Source: CAIKMD01 sp035552195
GTDB lineage: Bacteria; Pseudomonadota; Alphaproteobacteria; ATCC43930; CGMCC-115725
Reading direction: 5' to 3'
Length of the DNA stretch: 64,000 bases
Assembly: GCA_035552195.1 (NCBI GenBank)
Contig: DASZLU010000108.1
Location: forward strand, 55,069 to 119,068
Shown here: in pieces, positions 8,638-17,351 of the stretch
Layout of the letters: the number at the start of each line of letters is the position of its first letter
Numbering within the stretch: position 1 is the first letter of the stretch
The notes under the pieces: model-generated
What the model was told of the DNA's origin: nothing
Seen by the model: only the letters and a program-made list of their open reading frames with translations
The model's database searches: none
Translations under genes and position numbers: made by a program

Positions 8638-9159
8638 ATGTCGACAGCCGTTTTGCCGCCGATCACCCTGGTCCTCGGTGGTGCGCGCTCGGGCAAGAGC
8701 CGTTTCGCCGAAGAGATGATCGAAAGCGCGGCCCGGCCGGCGCTTTATCTCGCCACCGCCGAGCCGGGCGACGACGAGATGCGCGCCCGGATCGCGGCGC
8801 ATCGCGCGCAGCGCGACGCTCGTTGGACCACGATCGAAGAACCGCTGGAGCTGGTGAATGTGCTGCTGGCCGAAGAAACCCGGCCGATGCTGATCGATTG
8901 CCTGACCCTGTGGCTCTCCAATCTGATGGGCGCCGAGCGCGACATCGGTTTCGAGATCGAGCGGCTGTTCGCCGTCCTGCCCAAAGCCAAGACGCCGGTG
9001 GTGATGGTGGCGAACGAGGTCGGGCTCGGCATCGTGCCCGATAACCCCATGGCGCGCGAATTCCGCGACCAGGCGGGGCGATTGAACCAAGGCATCGCGC
9101 GGCTGGCGCAGCGCGTTGTCTTCATGGCGGCAGGGTTGCCGCTCGCGCTGAAAGGCTGA
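8638..9159 (+). CDS. cobU: Adenosylcobinamide kinase / adenosylcobinamide-phosphate guanylyltransferase
   Basis: Bifunctional 173-residue nucleotide-loop enzyme (CobP in Pseudomonas). The P-loop LGGARSGKSRFAE is at about 13-25, and the switch-like region IDCLTLWLSNLM is at about 88-99. The conserved VANEVGLGIVPDNPMAREFRD segment follows. It phosphorylates adenosylcobinamide and transfers GMP to it, making the substrate of CobS. It is divergent from the reductase at 8592 with 45 bases between them. Four bases separate it from the next gene, a CobN-like fragment, so the two are probably co-transcribed. Confidence 0.95.
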   Translation: MSTAVLPPITLVLGGARSGKSRFAEEMIESAARPALYLATAEPGDDEMRARIAAHRAQRDARWTTIEEPLELVNVLLAEETRPMLIDCLTLWLSNLMGAERDIGFEIERLFAVLPKAKTPVVMVANEVGLGIVPDNPMAREFRDQAGRLNQGIARLAQRVVFMAAGLPLALKG

Positions 9160-9163
9160 AGCG

Positions 9164-9652
9164 ATGGAGAAGAACGAGCGCCGGATCGTGCTGATCGTCG
9201 ATCCCGACAAGCCTCAAGCCGTGATCGAGAAGCTGCATGCATTGAAAGCCGAGGGCTATCGGGTTGAGAACATTCCCGCCGATGCCGCCGCCTTAATAGG
9301 CGCATTGCTCGCAGATAACGATGAGGAAACATTTCAGCGGGGCGATTACGGCACTTATTTCGCGACCCTGCCGCGCGCGCTGCAAGACAGCGTCACGCAA
9401 CGCTGGGGCGCGCCCGAGCGCGATCCCGCCTTCCGCGAAAGCCGGCTCGATTGCGGTGCCTTCACGATGCGGGCGGCGCGGTGCGGCAACGTCATCGTCG
9501 CGGTGGCGCCGCCGCGCGGTCAGCCGCCCTCGCACGGCGCGCTCGCCTTTTATGCCTGGATCTCCGACGGGCTGCGCGCGCAGGCGATCGTGAATCTCGC
9601 AACCGACACCTTGCCCGATGGGACGATCTGCGCGGTGCCGCCTCTCGCTTAA
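9164..9652 (+). CDS. Miniature CobN-like protein (internal segment of cobaltochelatase large subunit)
   Basis: A 162-residue protein that I recognise as resembling the middle of CobN (usually about 1,250 residues). Points of likeness from memory are a region like VIEKLHALKAEGYRVENIPA followed by ALIGALL, then ATLPRALQDSVTQRWGAPE with DPAF, then the segment around GNVIVAVAPPRG and GALAFYAWISDGLRAQAIV. The CobN loop that normally precedes PPH (the YNIDPKATYHDPD stretch) is missing. The following MGKHGNLEW-like motif is replaced by NLATDTLPDG. Despite this the frame is intact, starts four bases after cobU and ends overlapping the cobD stop tail to tail. It may be a domesticated fragment with its own role or a decaying remnant. 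Confidence 0.7.
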   Translation: MEKNERRIVLIVDPDKPQAVIEKLHALKAEGYRVENIPADAAALIGALLADNDEETFQRGDYGTYFATLPRALQDSVTQRWGAPERDPAFRESRLDCGAFTMRAARCGNVIVAVAPPRGQPPSHGALAFYAWISDGLRAQAIVNLATDTLPDGTICAVPPLA

Positions 9653-10635
9653 AGAAGATGCCGTACGCCAAGAACAACCGTCAGCACCCCCGCGGCACAT
9701 GCGGCGGTCGCGAGATAGAGCCGCAACGCATTGCCGATATCGGCGATGGTGGCGCGGGCGCGACCATCGCCAAGCCACGGCTCGTCGAGCACCGTGCCAA
9801 GAACGCGGCGCGGCCCGCCAAGAGCAAGGCCGAGCGCCCCCGCCGCCGCGGCTCGCGGCCAACCTGCGTTAAGCGAGCGATGTTTGCCTGCATCGGCGAG
9901 CGTGACGCGAATTGCTTTACCCGCCTGCGCGCCGGGCAACATCAGCGCCGCAAGCCAGACCAACAATGCGGTGAGTCGCGCCGGGGCCCATTCGAGCCAT
10001 TCGTCGAAGCGCACCGCCGCCCGGCCGAACGCGAGATGTTTCGGCGAGCGGTGACCGATCGCCTCGGCGAGCGCTTTCGCGGTCGTGTACGCCAAGAGCC
10101 CGGACAGACCGAACAGCAAATACCAGAAGGCCGGCGCGACAACGCCGGTGCTGAATTTCGCGAACAGCGTTTCGATGGCGACACGCGCGATGCCGTGCTC
10201 ATCGAGGCTTTCGATATCACGGCCGGCGAGCGTCGCCGCTGCCGCGCGGCCGCCTTGCAACCCGTCGCGTTGCAGCGCCTTGCCGACGACGGCGACGTTT
10301 TCGAAAGGGCTGCGCTCTGTCAGCTGCAACGCGATCAGAAACGCCTCGATCGCCCAAGCGTAATGCACGACACGCAGATATTCGCCGATTGCCCAACCGA
10401 TCACGGCCCCCGCGCCGACCACCGCGATCACCGTGATCGCGCCGCGCACCCGGCGGGCGGTATCGCCGCGGTCTTCGCGATTGAGGCGACGATCGAAGAA
10501 GCCGGCGGCACCCCGCACCAAGGCTGTCGAACGCGGCAGAAAGCGGAAGACGACCGCCATATCCCCGAAAGCCAGATCGATGACGAGCGCCAGGAGCAAG
10601 ATCGCGAACGGGTCGGATGCGGACGGCGAAAACAT
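9649..10635 (-). CDS. cobD: Adenosylcobinamide-phosphate synthase (CbiB/CobD)
   Basis: Integral membrane protein of 328 residues that attaches the aminopropanol (phosphate) arm to adenosylcobyric acid. Family marks include LALVIDLAFGD at the N-terminus, the loop AGRDIESLDEHGIARVAIET and the AFWYLLFGLSG and YTTAKALAEAIGHRS segments. The ATG at 10635 is chosen; the frame open to 10779 overlaps cbiX on the other strand. Its stop overlaps the stop of the CobN-like gene by four bases. It is divergent from cbiX with only 35 bases between starts. Confidence 0.92.
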   Translation of the reverse strand: MFSPSASDPFAILLLALVIDLAFGDMAVVFRFLPRSTALVRGAAGFFDRRLNREDRGDTARRVRGAITVIAVVGAGAVIGWAIGEYLRVVHYAWAIEAFLIALQLTERSPFENVAVVGKALQRDGLQGGRAAAATLAGRDIESLDEHGIARVAIETLFAKFSTGVVAPAFWYLLFGLSGLLAYTTAKALAEAIGHRSPKHLAFGRAAVRFDEWLEWAPARLTALLVWLAALMLPGAQAGKAIRVTLADAGKHRSLNAGWPRAAAAGALGLALGGPRRVLGTVLDEPWLGDGRARATIADIGNALRLYLATAACAAGVLTVVLGVRHLL

Positions 10636-10670
10636 GAGGCAAGATCGGCCTCGCGCAACATGAAACACAA

Positions 10671-11441
10671 GTGGAAAGCGAGCAGATCGTGACGAGTGGG
10701 GTGATGATCTGCGGCCACGGCAGCCGTGATCCCGAAACCACCGCCGAATTCGCGCAAGCCGCTTCGGGGCTGAAAGCACGGCTGCCCGAGAGCGAGGTTG
10801 AATACGGCTATCTCGAATTTGCGCAGCCGACCATCCGCGATGGCTTCGTAAGACTCGCCGCGCGGGGCGCCGAGCGCATTCTGGTACTGCCGATCATGCT
10901 GTTCGCGGCGCGCCACGTGAAAAGCGACGTGCCGGCCGAGATCGCGCGCTTCTCGGCCGATTTCCCACAGATCGAGATGTGCTTTGGCCGGGAGTTGTCG
11001 CTCGAGCCGAAATTGCTCGACGCCGCCACTGCGCGGATCGGGGAAGGCGAGCGGCGTAGTCGGCAGGATATTCCGCGTGGCGAGAGCCTGTTGCTGGTGA
11101 TCGGGCGCGGCACCAGGGATCCCGAGGCCAATGCCCAGATCGGCAAGCTCGCACAATTGTTGCGCGAGGGAATGGGATACGGCTGGGCGGAGATCGGCTA
11201 TGCCGGCACTGCCGCGCCGCTGGCCGAGGCGGCGTTGCGCCATGCGGCGGCGCTCGGCTTCAGGCGCATTGTCGTCTTCCCCTATTTCCTCTTCACCGGC
11301 GTACTGGTGAAGCGCGTCTATGCCGCGTGCGACACTGTCGCCGTCGACCATCGCGCGATTGAGATCGTCAAGGCGCCCTATCTCAGCGACCATCCGCTGG
11401 TGCTCGATTGCCTGGTCGATCGTGTCCGCGAGATGATTTGA
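10671..11441 (+). CDS. cbiX: Sirohydrochlorin cobaltochelatase, CbiX family
   Basis: A 256-residue chelatase of the CbiX-long type with two homologous halves. The N-terminal half carries the metal-site motif ICGHGSRDPETT and LPIMLFAARHVKSDVP. The C-terminal half has LVIGRGTRDPEAN and FPYFLFTGVLVKRVY. It would insert cobalt into sirohydrochlorin, the early-insertion route. This matters because the window shows only a fragment of the late-insertion chelatase CobN. The start is a GTG at 10671; later GTG and ATG codons just before ICGHGSRD are alternatives that would shorten it by up to about ten residues. Confidence 0.9.
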   Translation: MESEQIVTSGVMICGHGSRDPETTAEFAQAASGLKARLPESEVEYGYLEFAQPTIRDGFVRLAARGAERILVLPIMLFAARHVKSDVPAEIARFSADFPQIEMCFGRELSLEPKLLDAATARIGEGERRSRQDIPRGESLLLVIGRGTRDPEANAQIGKLAQLLREGMGYGWAEIGYAGTAAPLAEAALRHAAALGFRRIVVFPYFLFTGVLVKRVYAACDTVAVDHRAIEIVKAPYLSDHPLVLDCLVDRVREMI

Positions 11442-11448
11442 TGATGCG

Positions 11449-11541
11449 ATGCTGGCCCGCGTGGGTTCGGTGTGCTACGGCCTCGCCGATGACCCCCATG
11501 CCACCCGGCCTGCACGATTCTCGATGATCGGGCCGCAATGA
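11449..11541 (+). CDS. Possible 30-residue peptide between cbiX and the glycosyltransferase
   Basis: An ATG at 11449 opens a 30-codon frame beginning MLARVGSVCYGLADDP. It ends in a TGA that overlaps the ATG of the next gene at 11538. The stop-start overlap would allow translational coupling, but the ribosome site is weak and I recognise no family. It may equally be chance or the tail of a lost gene. Confidence 0.2.
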   Translation: MLARVGSVCYGLADDPHATRPARFSMIGPQ

Positions 11542-13190
11542 TCGAGCGCGCGCTTCTCGGCTGGCGGCCTTATGCGCTGCTCACTTTGCTGTGCCTCGGG
11601 CTTTATCTGCCCGGCCTCGTCCGTCTGCCGGTCACGGATCGCGACGAAGCGCGTTTCGTGCAAGCGAGCCGGCAAATGCTCGAGACGCATGACCTGATCG
11701 CCATCCGCTTCCAGGACGAGGCACGCAACAAGAAACCCGCCGGCATCTATTGGCTGCAAGCCGCATCGGTTGCTCTGTTCAGCGATGCCGAGAGCAACGC
11801 GGTCTGGCCCTATCGCGTGCCGTCGTTGCTCGCCGCCATCGCATCGGCGCTGATGACGTTCGGCATGGGCGCACGGCTGGTTGGTCGCAAAGCTGCCTTC
11901 ATCGGCGCCGGATTACTCGCCGCATCGCTCGGCCTCGGCATCGAGGCGCATCTCGCCAAGACCGACGCCGTGCTGCTGGCTTTCATCACCGCCGCGCAGC
12001 TTGCGCTGGCGCGCATCTATCTCGACGCGAAAGCCGGCTTGCGCGCGCCGCTCGGCATCGCGCTGCTGTTCTGGGCGGCGCTCGCCGCAGGTATCCTCAT
12101 CAAAGGACCGGTTGCGCCTCTGGCCGCGGCACTGACCGTGATCGCGCTCGCCCTGAGCGAGCGGCGCGGACGCTGGCTTCGCGATCTACGGCCGATCGCG
12201 GGCATCGTTCTGCTGTTGGTGATCGTGCTGCCCTGGCTGATCGCGATCTCGACAGCGACGCAGGGACAATTCCTCAGCGACTCGTTGGGTCGGGATTTTC
12301 TTGGCAAGCTGATCGGCGCGCAGGAAAGCCATGGCGCGCCGCCGCTTTATTACTTGGCCCTGCTGATGATCAGTTTCTGGCCGGGGACATTGTTTCTGGG
12401 GCCGGCGATCGCTTGGGGCTGGCAGCAACGCCGCGCCGATGCCGAGCGCTTCCTCATCGCCTGGGGCGTGCCGTTCTGGATCGTGCTCGAGCTCGTGCCG
12501 ACGAAGTTGCCGAATTATCTGCTGCCGGTTTACCCGGCGCTGGCGCTGATGATTGGCGGCGCCCTCGTCGCCGCGAGCGAGCAGCGTTTCGTCCCCTGGC
12601 GCAAGCTCGATCGCGGCATCATCGCGCTGTGGACGTTAGCGACCATCGGTCTCGCTCTTGCCTTGGCAATCGCGCCGCTGCGCTACGGACCCGGTGCGCT
12701 GGGCGGCGGCGCGGTCGCAGCGCTCGTCGCGCTCTATTTCGGGCAGCGCTTGTTGCGTCAGGCATGGCGTGGCTTCGCGCCAGCCCTCGCGACCCGCGCC
12801 ATCGTGATGGCGTTGCTGGTGCTGGCCGTGGCTTTCGAGTTCGCGGCGCCGGCACTCGATGCACTGTGGCTCTCGCGCAGTGCGGCGGCGCTGATCACCA
12901 GCGCCGGTGTGCCGCGCGATGTGCCGATCGCGATCGCCGGCGATGCCGAACCGAGCCTCGTCTTTCTGTTCGGCACCAAGACCAAGCTGGCGTCGGCGGG
13001 CGGCGCTGCCGATTACCTCGCCGGCACACCCAATGCGCGGGCCTTGGTCGAGACGCGATCTGAAACCGAATTCATGGCCGCTCTCGCCGCGCATAATCTC
13101 AAGGCGCAAGCACTCGGCTCGGTCGCGGGCCTCGATTATTCCAACGGCCACGGCATGCGGCTGACGCTTTACGGCGCCGCGCCGAAATAG
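11538..13190 (+). CDS. ArnT-like family 39 glycosyltransferase
   Basis: A 550-residue membrane protein with about twelve spans. It is of the polyprenyl-phosphate-sugar transferase (GT39/PMT, ArnT) class. The first periplasmic loop has the acidic pair in PVTDRDEARFVQASRQML, followed by ARNKKPAGIYWLQ. A later VPTKLPNYLLPVYPALALM is typical of ArnT homologues. These enzymes transfer a sugar from a lipid carrier to lipid A or another acceptor in the periplasm. The sugar and acceptor are unknown. It lies between cbiX and cobA but has no evident link to cobalamin. Confidence 0.85.
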   Translation: MIERALLGWRPYALLTLLCLGLYLPGLVRLPVTDRDEARFVQASRQMLETHDLIAIRFQDEARNKKPAGIYWLQAASVALFSDAESNAVWPYRVPSLLAAIASALMTFGMGARLVGRKAAFIGAGLLAASLGLGIEAHLAKTDAVLLAFITAAQLALARIYLDAKAGLRAPLGIALLFWAALAAGILIKGPVAPLAAALTVIALALSERRGRWLRDLRPIAGIVLLLVIVLPWLIAISTATQGQFLSDSLGRDFLGKLIGAQESHGAPPLYYLALLMISFWPGTLFLGPAIAWGWQQRRADAERFLIAWGVPFWIVLELVPTKLPNYLLPVYPALALMIGGALVAASEQRFVPWRKLDRGIIALWTLATIGLALALAIAPLRYGPGALGGGAVAALVALYFGQRLLRQAWRGFAPALATRAIVMALLVLAVAFEFAAPALDALWLSRSAAALITSAGVPRDVPIAIAGDAEPSLVFLFGTKTKLASAGGAADYLAGTPNARALVETRSETEFMAALAAHNLKAQALGSVAGLDYSNGHGMRLTLYGAAPK

Positions 13191-13193
13191 ACG

Positions 13194-13847
13194 CTATTTC
13201 GCGCTGCGCAGCATCTGCACGATCGCCGGCTTGCCTTGCGCCCAGCTGGCGACATCGCGGCCGGTAAAATCGGCGCGACGCGGATCGGCACCGTCTTTCA
13301 GCAACAACCGCACCGCCTGCGCCTGACCGCCTTGCGCGGCCATCATCAATGGGGTGATGCCTTGCCGGTTTTGCGGATCGATCGCGGCCTTCGCGTCGAT
13401 CAGCATCTGCATCACCGTGACGTTGCCGCGCTGCGCCGCCCAATGCAGCGGCGTGTTGCCGAACTGGTCGCGCGGGTCGACGTCCGCTTTGTAATAGAGC
13501 AGGGCCTGGACCATTTGCGGATTGCCGAGCTGCGCCGCGTAGTGAAGCGCGGTCTCGCCCTTGTCGTCGGGAACATTGGGTGTCCGGCCGCCCTGCAGGA
13601 TGCGGATGAGGTCGTCGGTTCTGCCGTGCGCGGCGACCGTGGCAACATCATTGAAGCCGGAGAAATCCGCGCCTTGCGCAAAGCTCCGCGGGCAAAGGAG
13701 CAACACCGTTGCCGCGCCAAGGAAGGCCCGTCGTGCCAGCGCGGCGCCGGCCGGATAATCAAAAGCTCTTCCCACTATCGCACCTGCATCCTCGAGACCA
13801 TCCTCCGCGCGAGATGATACAGCGCGCGCCGGCGAAGGTGAACGCAT
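13194..13847 (-). CDS. Exported ankyrin-repeat protein with Tat-like signal
   Basis: A protein of 217 residues from the ATG at 13847. A GTG at 13775 would give a more normal leader: residues 39-58 read RRAFLGAATVLLLCPRSFAQ, a twin-arginine type signal. Four or so ankyrin repeats follow, marked by GETALHYAAQLGN, GNTPLHWAAQRGN and GITPLMMAAQGGQ. Export suggests a periplasmic binding or scaffold role; ankyrin repeats do not reveal the partner. A 501-codon frame extends upstream to 14699 but is antisense to cobA. Its stop is three bases from that of the glycosyltransferase (convergent). Confidence 0.75.
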   Translation of the reverse strand: MRSPSPARAVSSRAEDGLEDAGAIVGRAFDYPAGAALARRAFLGAATVLLLCPRSFAQGADFSGFNDVATVAAHGRTDDLIRILQGGRTPNVPDDKGETALHYAAQLGNPQMVQALLYYKADVDPRDQFGNTPLHWAAQRGNVTVMQMLIDAKAAIDPQNRQGITPLMMAAQGGQAQAVRLLLKDGADPRRADFTGRDVASWAQGKPAIVQMLRSAK

Positions 13848-13922
13848 GACGGTGGACGCAACGCTCCGGCACGCGGCCGTTGTGTTGGCGGCATCGCGCG
13901 ACGCGATGTAATCTCGCGCGCC

Positions 13923-14732
13923 ATGGCAAATGCCGCTCTCAATCTTCCGGAATTCGTGCCGGGCAGCGTCTGGCTCGTCGGTGCTGGGCCGGGCGATCCC
14001 GGCCTGCTGACCTTGCTGGCGCTGCATGCGCTCGAACACGCCGATGTCGTCGTCTATGACGCGCTGGTCGCACCGGCGATTCTGAAATTGGTGCGGCAAG
14101 GCGCGGTGCTCGAACATGCCGGTAAGCGCGGCGGCAAGCCGTCGACGCAGCAACCGGACATCTCGCTGCGCCTCGTCGCGCTGGCGCGCGAGGGCAAGCG
14201 CGTATTGCGCCTGAAAGGCGGCGATCCTTTCGTCTTCGGCCGCGGCGGCGAGGAAGGGCTGGCGCTGGCGCGCGCGCATATCCCGTTCCGTGTCGTGCCC
14301 GGCATCACCGCCGCGATCGGCGGCCTTGCCTATGCCGGCATTCCCGCGACCCATCGCGACGCGAATTCGGCGATCACCTTCATCACCGGGCAAACCAGCG
14401 GCGGCACGTTGCCCAACGCAGTCGATTGGGAAGCGATGGCGCGCGGCACGGCCGTGCTGGTGATCTATATGGCGCTGCGCAATCTCGATGCGATCGCGCG
14501 CCGCCTGATCGCCGCCGGCCGCCCCGCCGACGAGCCGGTTGCGATCATCAGCAAGGCAACGACCGACGAGCAGCGCGTCATCGAAACAACCCTCGCCGCC
14601 GCCGCCGAGGACGCCGCCGCCGCGGCATTGGAGCCACCGGCTCTGATCGCCATCGGTCCCGTCGTCAAACTGCGGCGCGAACTCGATTGGCTCGGCCAAG
14701 TGGCCGCGAACACGCTCCCGCGAGCGCGCTGA
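13923..14732 (+). CDS. cobA: Uroporphyrinogen-III C-methyltransferase (SUMT)
   Basis: A 269-residue S-adenosylmethionine-dependent methylase that makes precorrin-2 from uroporphyrinogen III, feeding corrinoid and siroheme. Signatures are VGAGPGDPGLLTLLALHAL at the N-terminus and RLKGGDPFVFGRGGEEG with PGITAAIGGLAYAGIP. The C-terminus ends with the usual AIGPVVKLRRELDW. It is a stand-alone SUMT with no fused CysG or HemD domain. It is divergent from the ankyrin gene, and the corrinoid genes lie to its left. Confidence 0.94.
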   Translation: MANAALNLPEFVPGSVWLVGAGPGDPGLLTLLALHALEHADVVVYDALVAPAILKLVRQGAVLEHAGKRGGKPSTQQPDISLRLVALAREGKRVLRLKGGDPFVFGRGGEEGLALARAHIPFRVVPGITAAIGGLAYAGIPATHRDANSAITFITGQTSGGTLPNAVDWEAMARGTAVLVIYMALRNLDAIARRLIAAGRPADEPVAIISKATTDEQRVIETTLAAAAEDAAAAALEPPALIAIGPVVKLRRELDWLGQVAANTLPRAR

Positions 14733-14775
14733 TTCGTCGCTGGCGGTCCCACCGGACCAGGCCTATATCGATCCC

Positions 14776-15366
14776 ATGTCCGAAGCCGTCCGTCGCGGGC
14801 TTTATATCTTCATCGCTGCACTTGCCGTCATCGTCGGCGGCGTCGTCTACGAGCAGGTCTGGCTGGGTGGCGCCGAGAATACCAGCCCGGCGGTCGGCGG
14901 GCCTTTCTCCTTGACCGATCAGAACGGCACGACGCGCAGCGACGGCGACTTCCGCGGCAAGGTGATGCTGATCTATTTCGGCTACACCTATTGCCCCGAC
15001 GCCTGCCCGACGACGTTGAACGCGATCAGCCAGACGCTTGACATCATCGGCAATCAGGCGAACAAGGTGCAGCCGATCTTCATCTCGGTGGACCCACAGC
15101 GCGACACGGTCGACCAGCTCAAATCCTATGCCGCGAATTTCCACCCCGGCATTCTTTACCTGACCGGCGCGCCCGACACGCTGAAGCAGGTCGAGAGCGA
15201 GTACCGCATCTATGTCGCGAAAGTGCCACAAGGCGGCACCGACGATTACCTGATCGATCATAGCTCGATCATTTATGTGATGGGGACCAACGGCCGCTAT
15301 CTTGCCGCAATTCCGGCGGGCCTGCCGCCTAAGGTGATGGCGGCAACCCTGCAACGCTATCTCTGA
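14776..15366 (+). CDS. Sco1/SenC-family copper chaperone
   Basis: A 196-residue membrane-anchored thioredoxin-fold protein. It has one N-terminal span (about 8-24), then the copper ligands C73 and C77 in TYCPDACPTT and H162 in LIDHSSIIYVM. This is the standard Sco copper site for assembling the CuA centre of cytochrome c oxidase. The ISVDPQRDT loop is also present. No oxidase genes are adjacent. It is 43 bases after cobA and may share its transcript. Confidence 0.92.
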   Translation: MSEAVRRGLYIFIAALAVIVGGVVYEQVWLGGAENTSPAVGGPFSLTDQNGTTRSDGDFRGKVMLIYFGYTYCPDACPTTLNAISQTLDIIGNQANKVQPIFISVDPQRDTVDQLKSYAANFHPGILYLTGAPDTLKQVESEYRIYVAKVPQGGTDDYLIDHSSIIYVMGTNGRYLAAIPAGLPPKVMAATLQRYL

Positions 15367-15392
15367 GCCCGGCCTTCCGGTAGAATCGGCTC

Positions 15393-16112
15393 GTGCCCGA
15401 TGCCGGACCGCCGTTTTTCCCGACCTTTCTGCCGTATGACGGCGGCCATGTGCCGCTCAAAGTCCGGGCGCATCCCCGGGCGCGCCGCATCGCGCTGAAG
15501 ATCGATCACGCCGGCGACGCGGTCGAAATGGTGCTGCCGCGGCGCTGTTCCTATCGCGAAGCGCTGCGCTTTCTCGAAGCCAGCCGCGGCTGGATCGATG
15601 CCCGTTTGGCGACTTTGCCGCCGCGCCTTCCGTTCGTCGACGGCGCGCTTGTGCCGGTGATGGACGTGCCGCATCCGATCCGCGCCATGGGACCGGTGCG
15701 CGGGAAAGGCCCCGCCTGGATCGAAGGCGGCGCGATCCATGTGACGGGCGAGCTGGCTTTCCTAGCGCGGCGGGTACGCGATTTCCTGCGCGTTCTGGCC
15801 CAGCGGGAACTGAGGGCGCGGGCTGACGTGATGGCGGCACGGATCGAGCGCAAGGTCACGCGCGTTACCGTGCGCGACACGGTCAGCCGCTGGGGCAGCT
15901 GCGCACGCGGCGGCAATCTATCGTTTTCGTGGCGGCTGATCTTCGCGCCGGAAGCGGTGATCGATTACGTCGTGGCGCACGAAGTGGCGCACCTCATCGA
16001 AATGAATCACAGCCCGCGCTTCTGGCGCATCGTCGAGCAGCTTCACCCCGAGGCGAAGACCGAGCGGCTATGGCTCAACCACAACCGCTTGCGGCTGATG
16101 CGTATCGGCTGA
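15393..16112 (+). CDS. YgjP-like (DUF45) zinc metalloprotease
   Basis: A 239-residue protein whose C-terminal half has the zinc motif HEVAHLIEMNHSPRFW (HExxH with a downstream histidine) preceded by VSRWGSCARGGNLSFSWRL. Both are typical of the SprT-like/YgjP DUF45 family, which is often encoded beside housekeeping genes and has no well-defined substrate. The start is a GTG at 15393 or an ATG seven bases later that is out of frame, so GTG is used. Its 3' end overlaps the convergent AmpG gene by 45 bases. Confidence 0.85.
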   Translation: MPDAGPPFFPTFLPYDGGHVPLKVRAHPRARRIALKIDHAGDAVEMVLPRRCSYREALRFLEASRGWIDARLATLPPRLPFVDGALVPVMDVPHPIRAMGPVRGKGPAWIEGGAIHVTGELAFLARRVRDFLRVLAQRELRARADVMAARIERKVTRVTVRDTVSRWGSCARGGNLSFSWRLIFAPEAVIDYVVAHEVAHLIEMNHSPRFWRIVEQLHPEAKTERLWLNHNRLRLMRIG

Positions 16113-17339
16113 TCGCATCAAGAAGAGCAGCAGCGCGAGACCCGGCAGGCAGCACGCCGTCGCCAGCACGAAGAACTCGCCCCAGCCGAGATGATCGGCG
16201 AAGAAACCGCCGGACGAAGCAAGCATCGTGCGCGCGGTGGCGGCGAGAGCCGACAGCAGCGCGTATTGTGTGGCCGTGAACGCCGGACTGCAGAGGCTCG
16301 AGAGATAGGCGACGAAGGCCGCCGAGGCCATGCTGCCGGTGATGTTCTCGGCCGCGATGGTCACCGCCAGCATGCCGCCATCGTGTCCGGCCCAGAGTTG
16401 CACCAGATACATGAGATTCGAGATCATCTGCAGCGCGCCGCAGATCAGCAGCGCGCGCATCAGCCCCCAGCGATAGACCGCAATGCCGCCGAGCGATACG
16501 CCGACGATGCTGGCGATGACGCCGAAGACTTTGGTGATGCTGGCGATCTCGCTCTTCTCGAAGCCGAGCTCGATATAAAACGGGCCCGACATCACGCCGG
16601 CCAGCGCATCGCCGAATTTATAAAGCACGACAAAGATGAGGATCAGCAGCCAGAAGCGGCGCTTGGCGAAATCGGCGAAAGGCGCGATGACCGTGTTCTT
16701 GAGCCACGGGCCGCGCACGACCGGCGGCGCTTGCGGTTCGCGCGTCGCGACGATCACGATCATGCTGGCGAGCATCAGCACCGCCATCACGCCGTAGGCC
16801 GCGCTCCAACTGAAATACTGCGCGAGATAGAGGGCCCCCGCGCCCGAGGCAAGCATGCCGAGGCGATAGCCGATCTGGGTCGCGGCAGCGCCCGCGCCTT
16901 GCTCATCCTTGGCCAGGAGCTCGACGCGATAGGCATCGATGACGATGTCCTGGCTGGCCGAGAGAAAGGCGACGATGAGCGCGCAGATCGCGACGCGCGT
17001 CAGATCGGTCGACGGATCCGAAGCTCCCAGCGCCAGGATCGCCAGTGCCAACAGGAATTGGATCAGCAGCGCCCAACCGCGTCGGCGGCCGAAACGCGTG
17101 GTGAGGAAAGGCAGGCGCACGCGATCCATCGCCGGCGCCCAGAGGAATTTCAGATTGTAGGAAATCCCGACCGGCGCAAAGAGACCGATCGCGGTCAGGG
17201 TGATGGCCGATTCTTTCAGCCAGATCGCCAGCGTCGCGCCGGTCAAGGCCAGCGGTAATCCGCTGGCGAAACCCATCAGCACGATCGCGATCATCCGCGG
17301 ATCGCGGTAAACGCGCAGCGCTTGAAACCAGCGACTCAT
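16068..17339 (-). CDS. ampG: AmpG-type muropeptide permease (MFS)
   Basis: A 423-residue major facilitator protein with about twelve spans. It starts with an FASGLPLALTGATLAIWLKE segment, and YNLKFLWAPAMDRVRLP and SQDIVIDAYRVELL follow. This pattern is characteristic of AmpG, which imports anhydromuropeptides for peptidoglycan recycling. The C-terminus overlaps the DUF45 gene on the other strand. Upstream on the same strand are two cyclophilin genes, separated by a large inverted repeat. Confidence 0.88.
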   Translation of the reverse strand: MSRWFQALRVYRDPRMIAIVLMGFASGLPLALTGATLAIWLKESAITLTAIGLFAPVGISYNLKFLWAPAMDRVRLPFLTTRFGRRRGWALLIQFLLALAILALGASDPSTDLTRVAICALIVAFLSASQDIVIDAYRVELLAKDEQGAGAAATQIGYRLGMLASGAGALYLAQYFSWSAAYGVMAVLMLASMIVIVATREPQAPPVVRGPWLKNTVIAPFADFAKRRFWLLILIFVVLYKFGDALAGVMSGPFYIELGFEKSEIASITKVFGVIASIVGVSLGGIAVYRWGLMRALLICGALQMISNLMYLVQLWAGHDGGMLAVTIAAENITGSMASAAFVAYLSSLCSPAFTATQYALLSALAATARTMLASSGGFFADHLGWGEFFVLATACCLPGLALLLFLMRSADTHQPQAVVVEP

Positions 17340-17351
17340 ACGCGGAAACGT

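Noticed and set aside
7618..9210. 530-codon frame extending the VanB-type reductase
   Set aside because: The extension upstream of 8592 is antisense to cobU, and the ATG at 8592 matches the start expected for the family.
13194..14699. 501-codon frame extending the ankyrin protein
   Set aside because: The extension is antisense to cobA; a Tat-like signal appears only in the shorter form.
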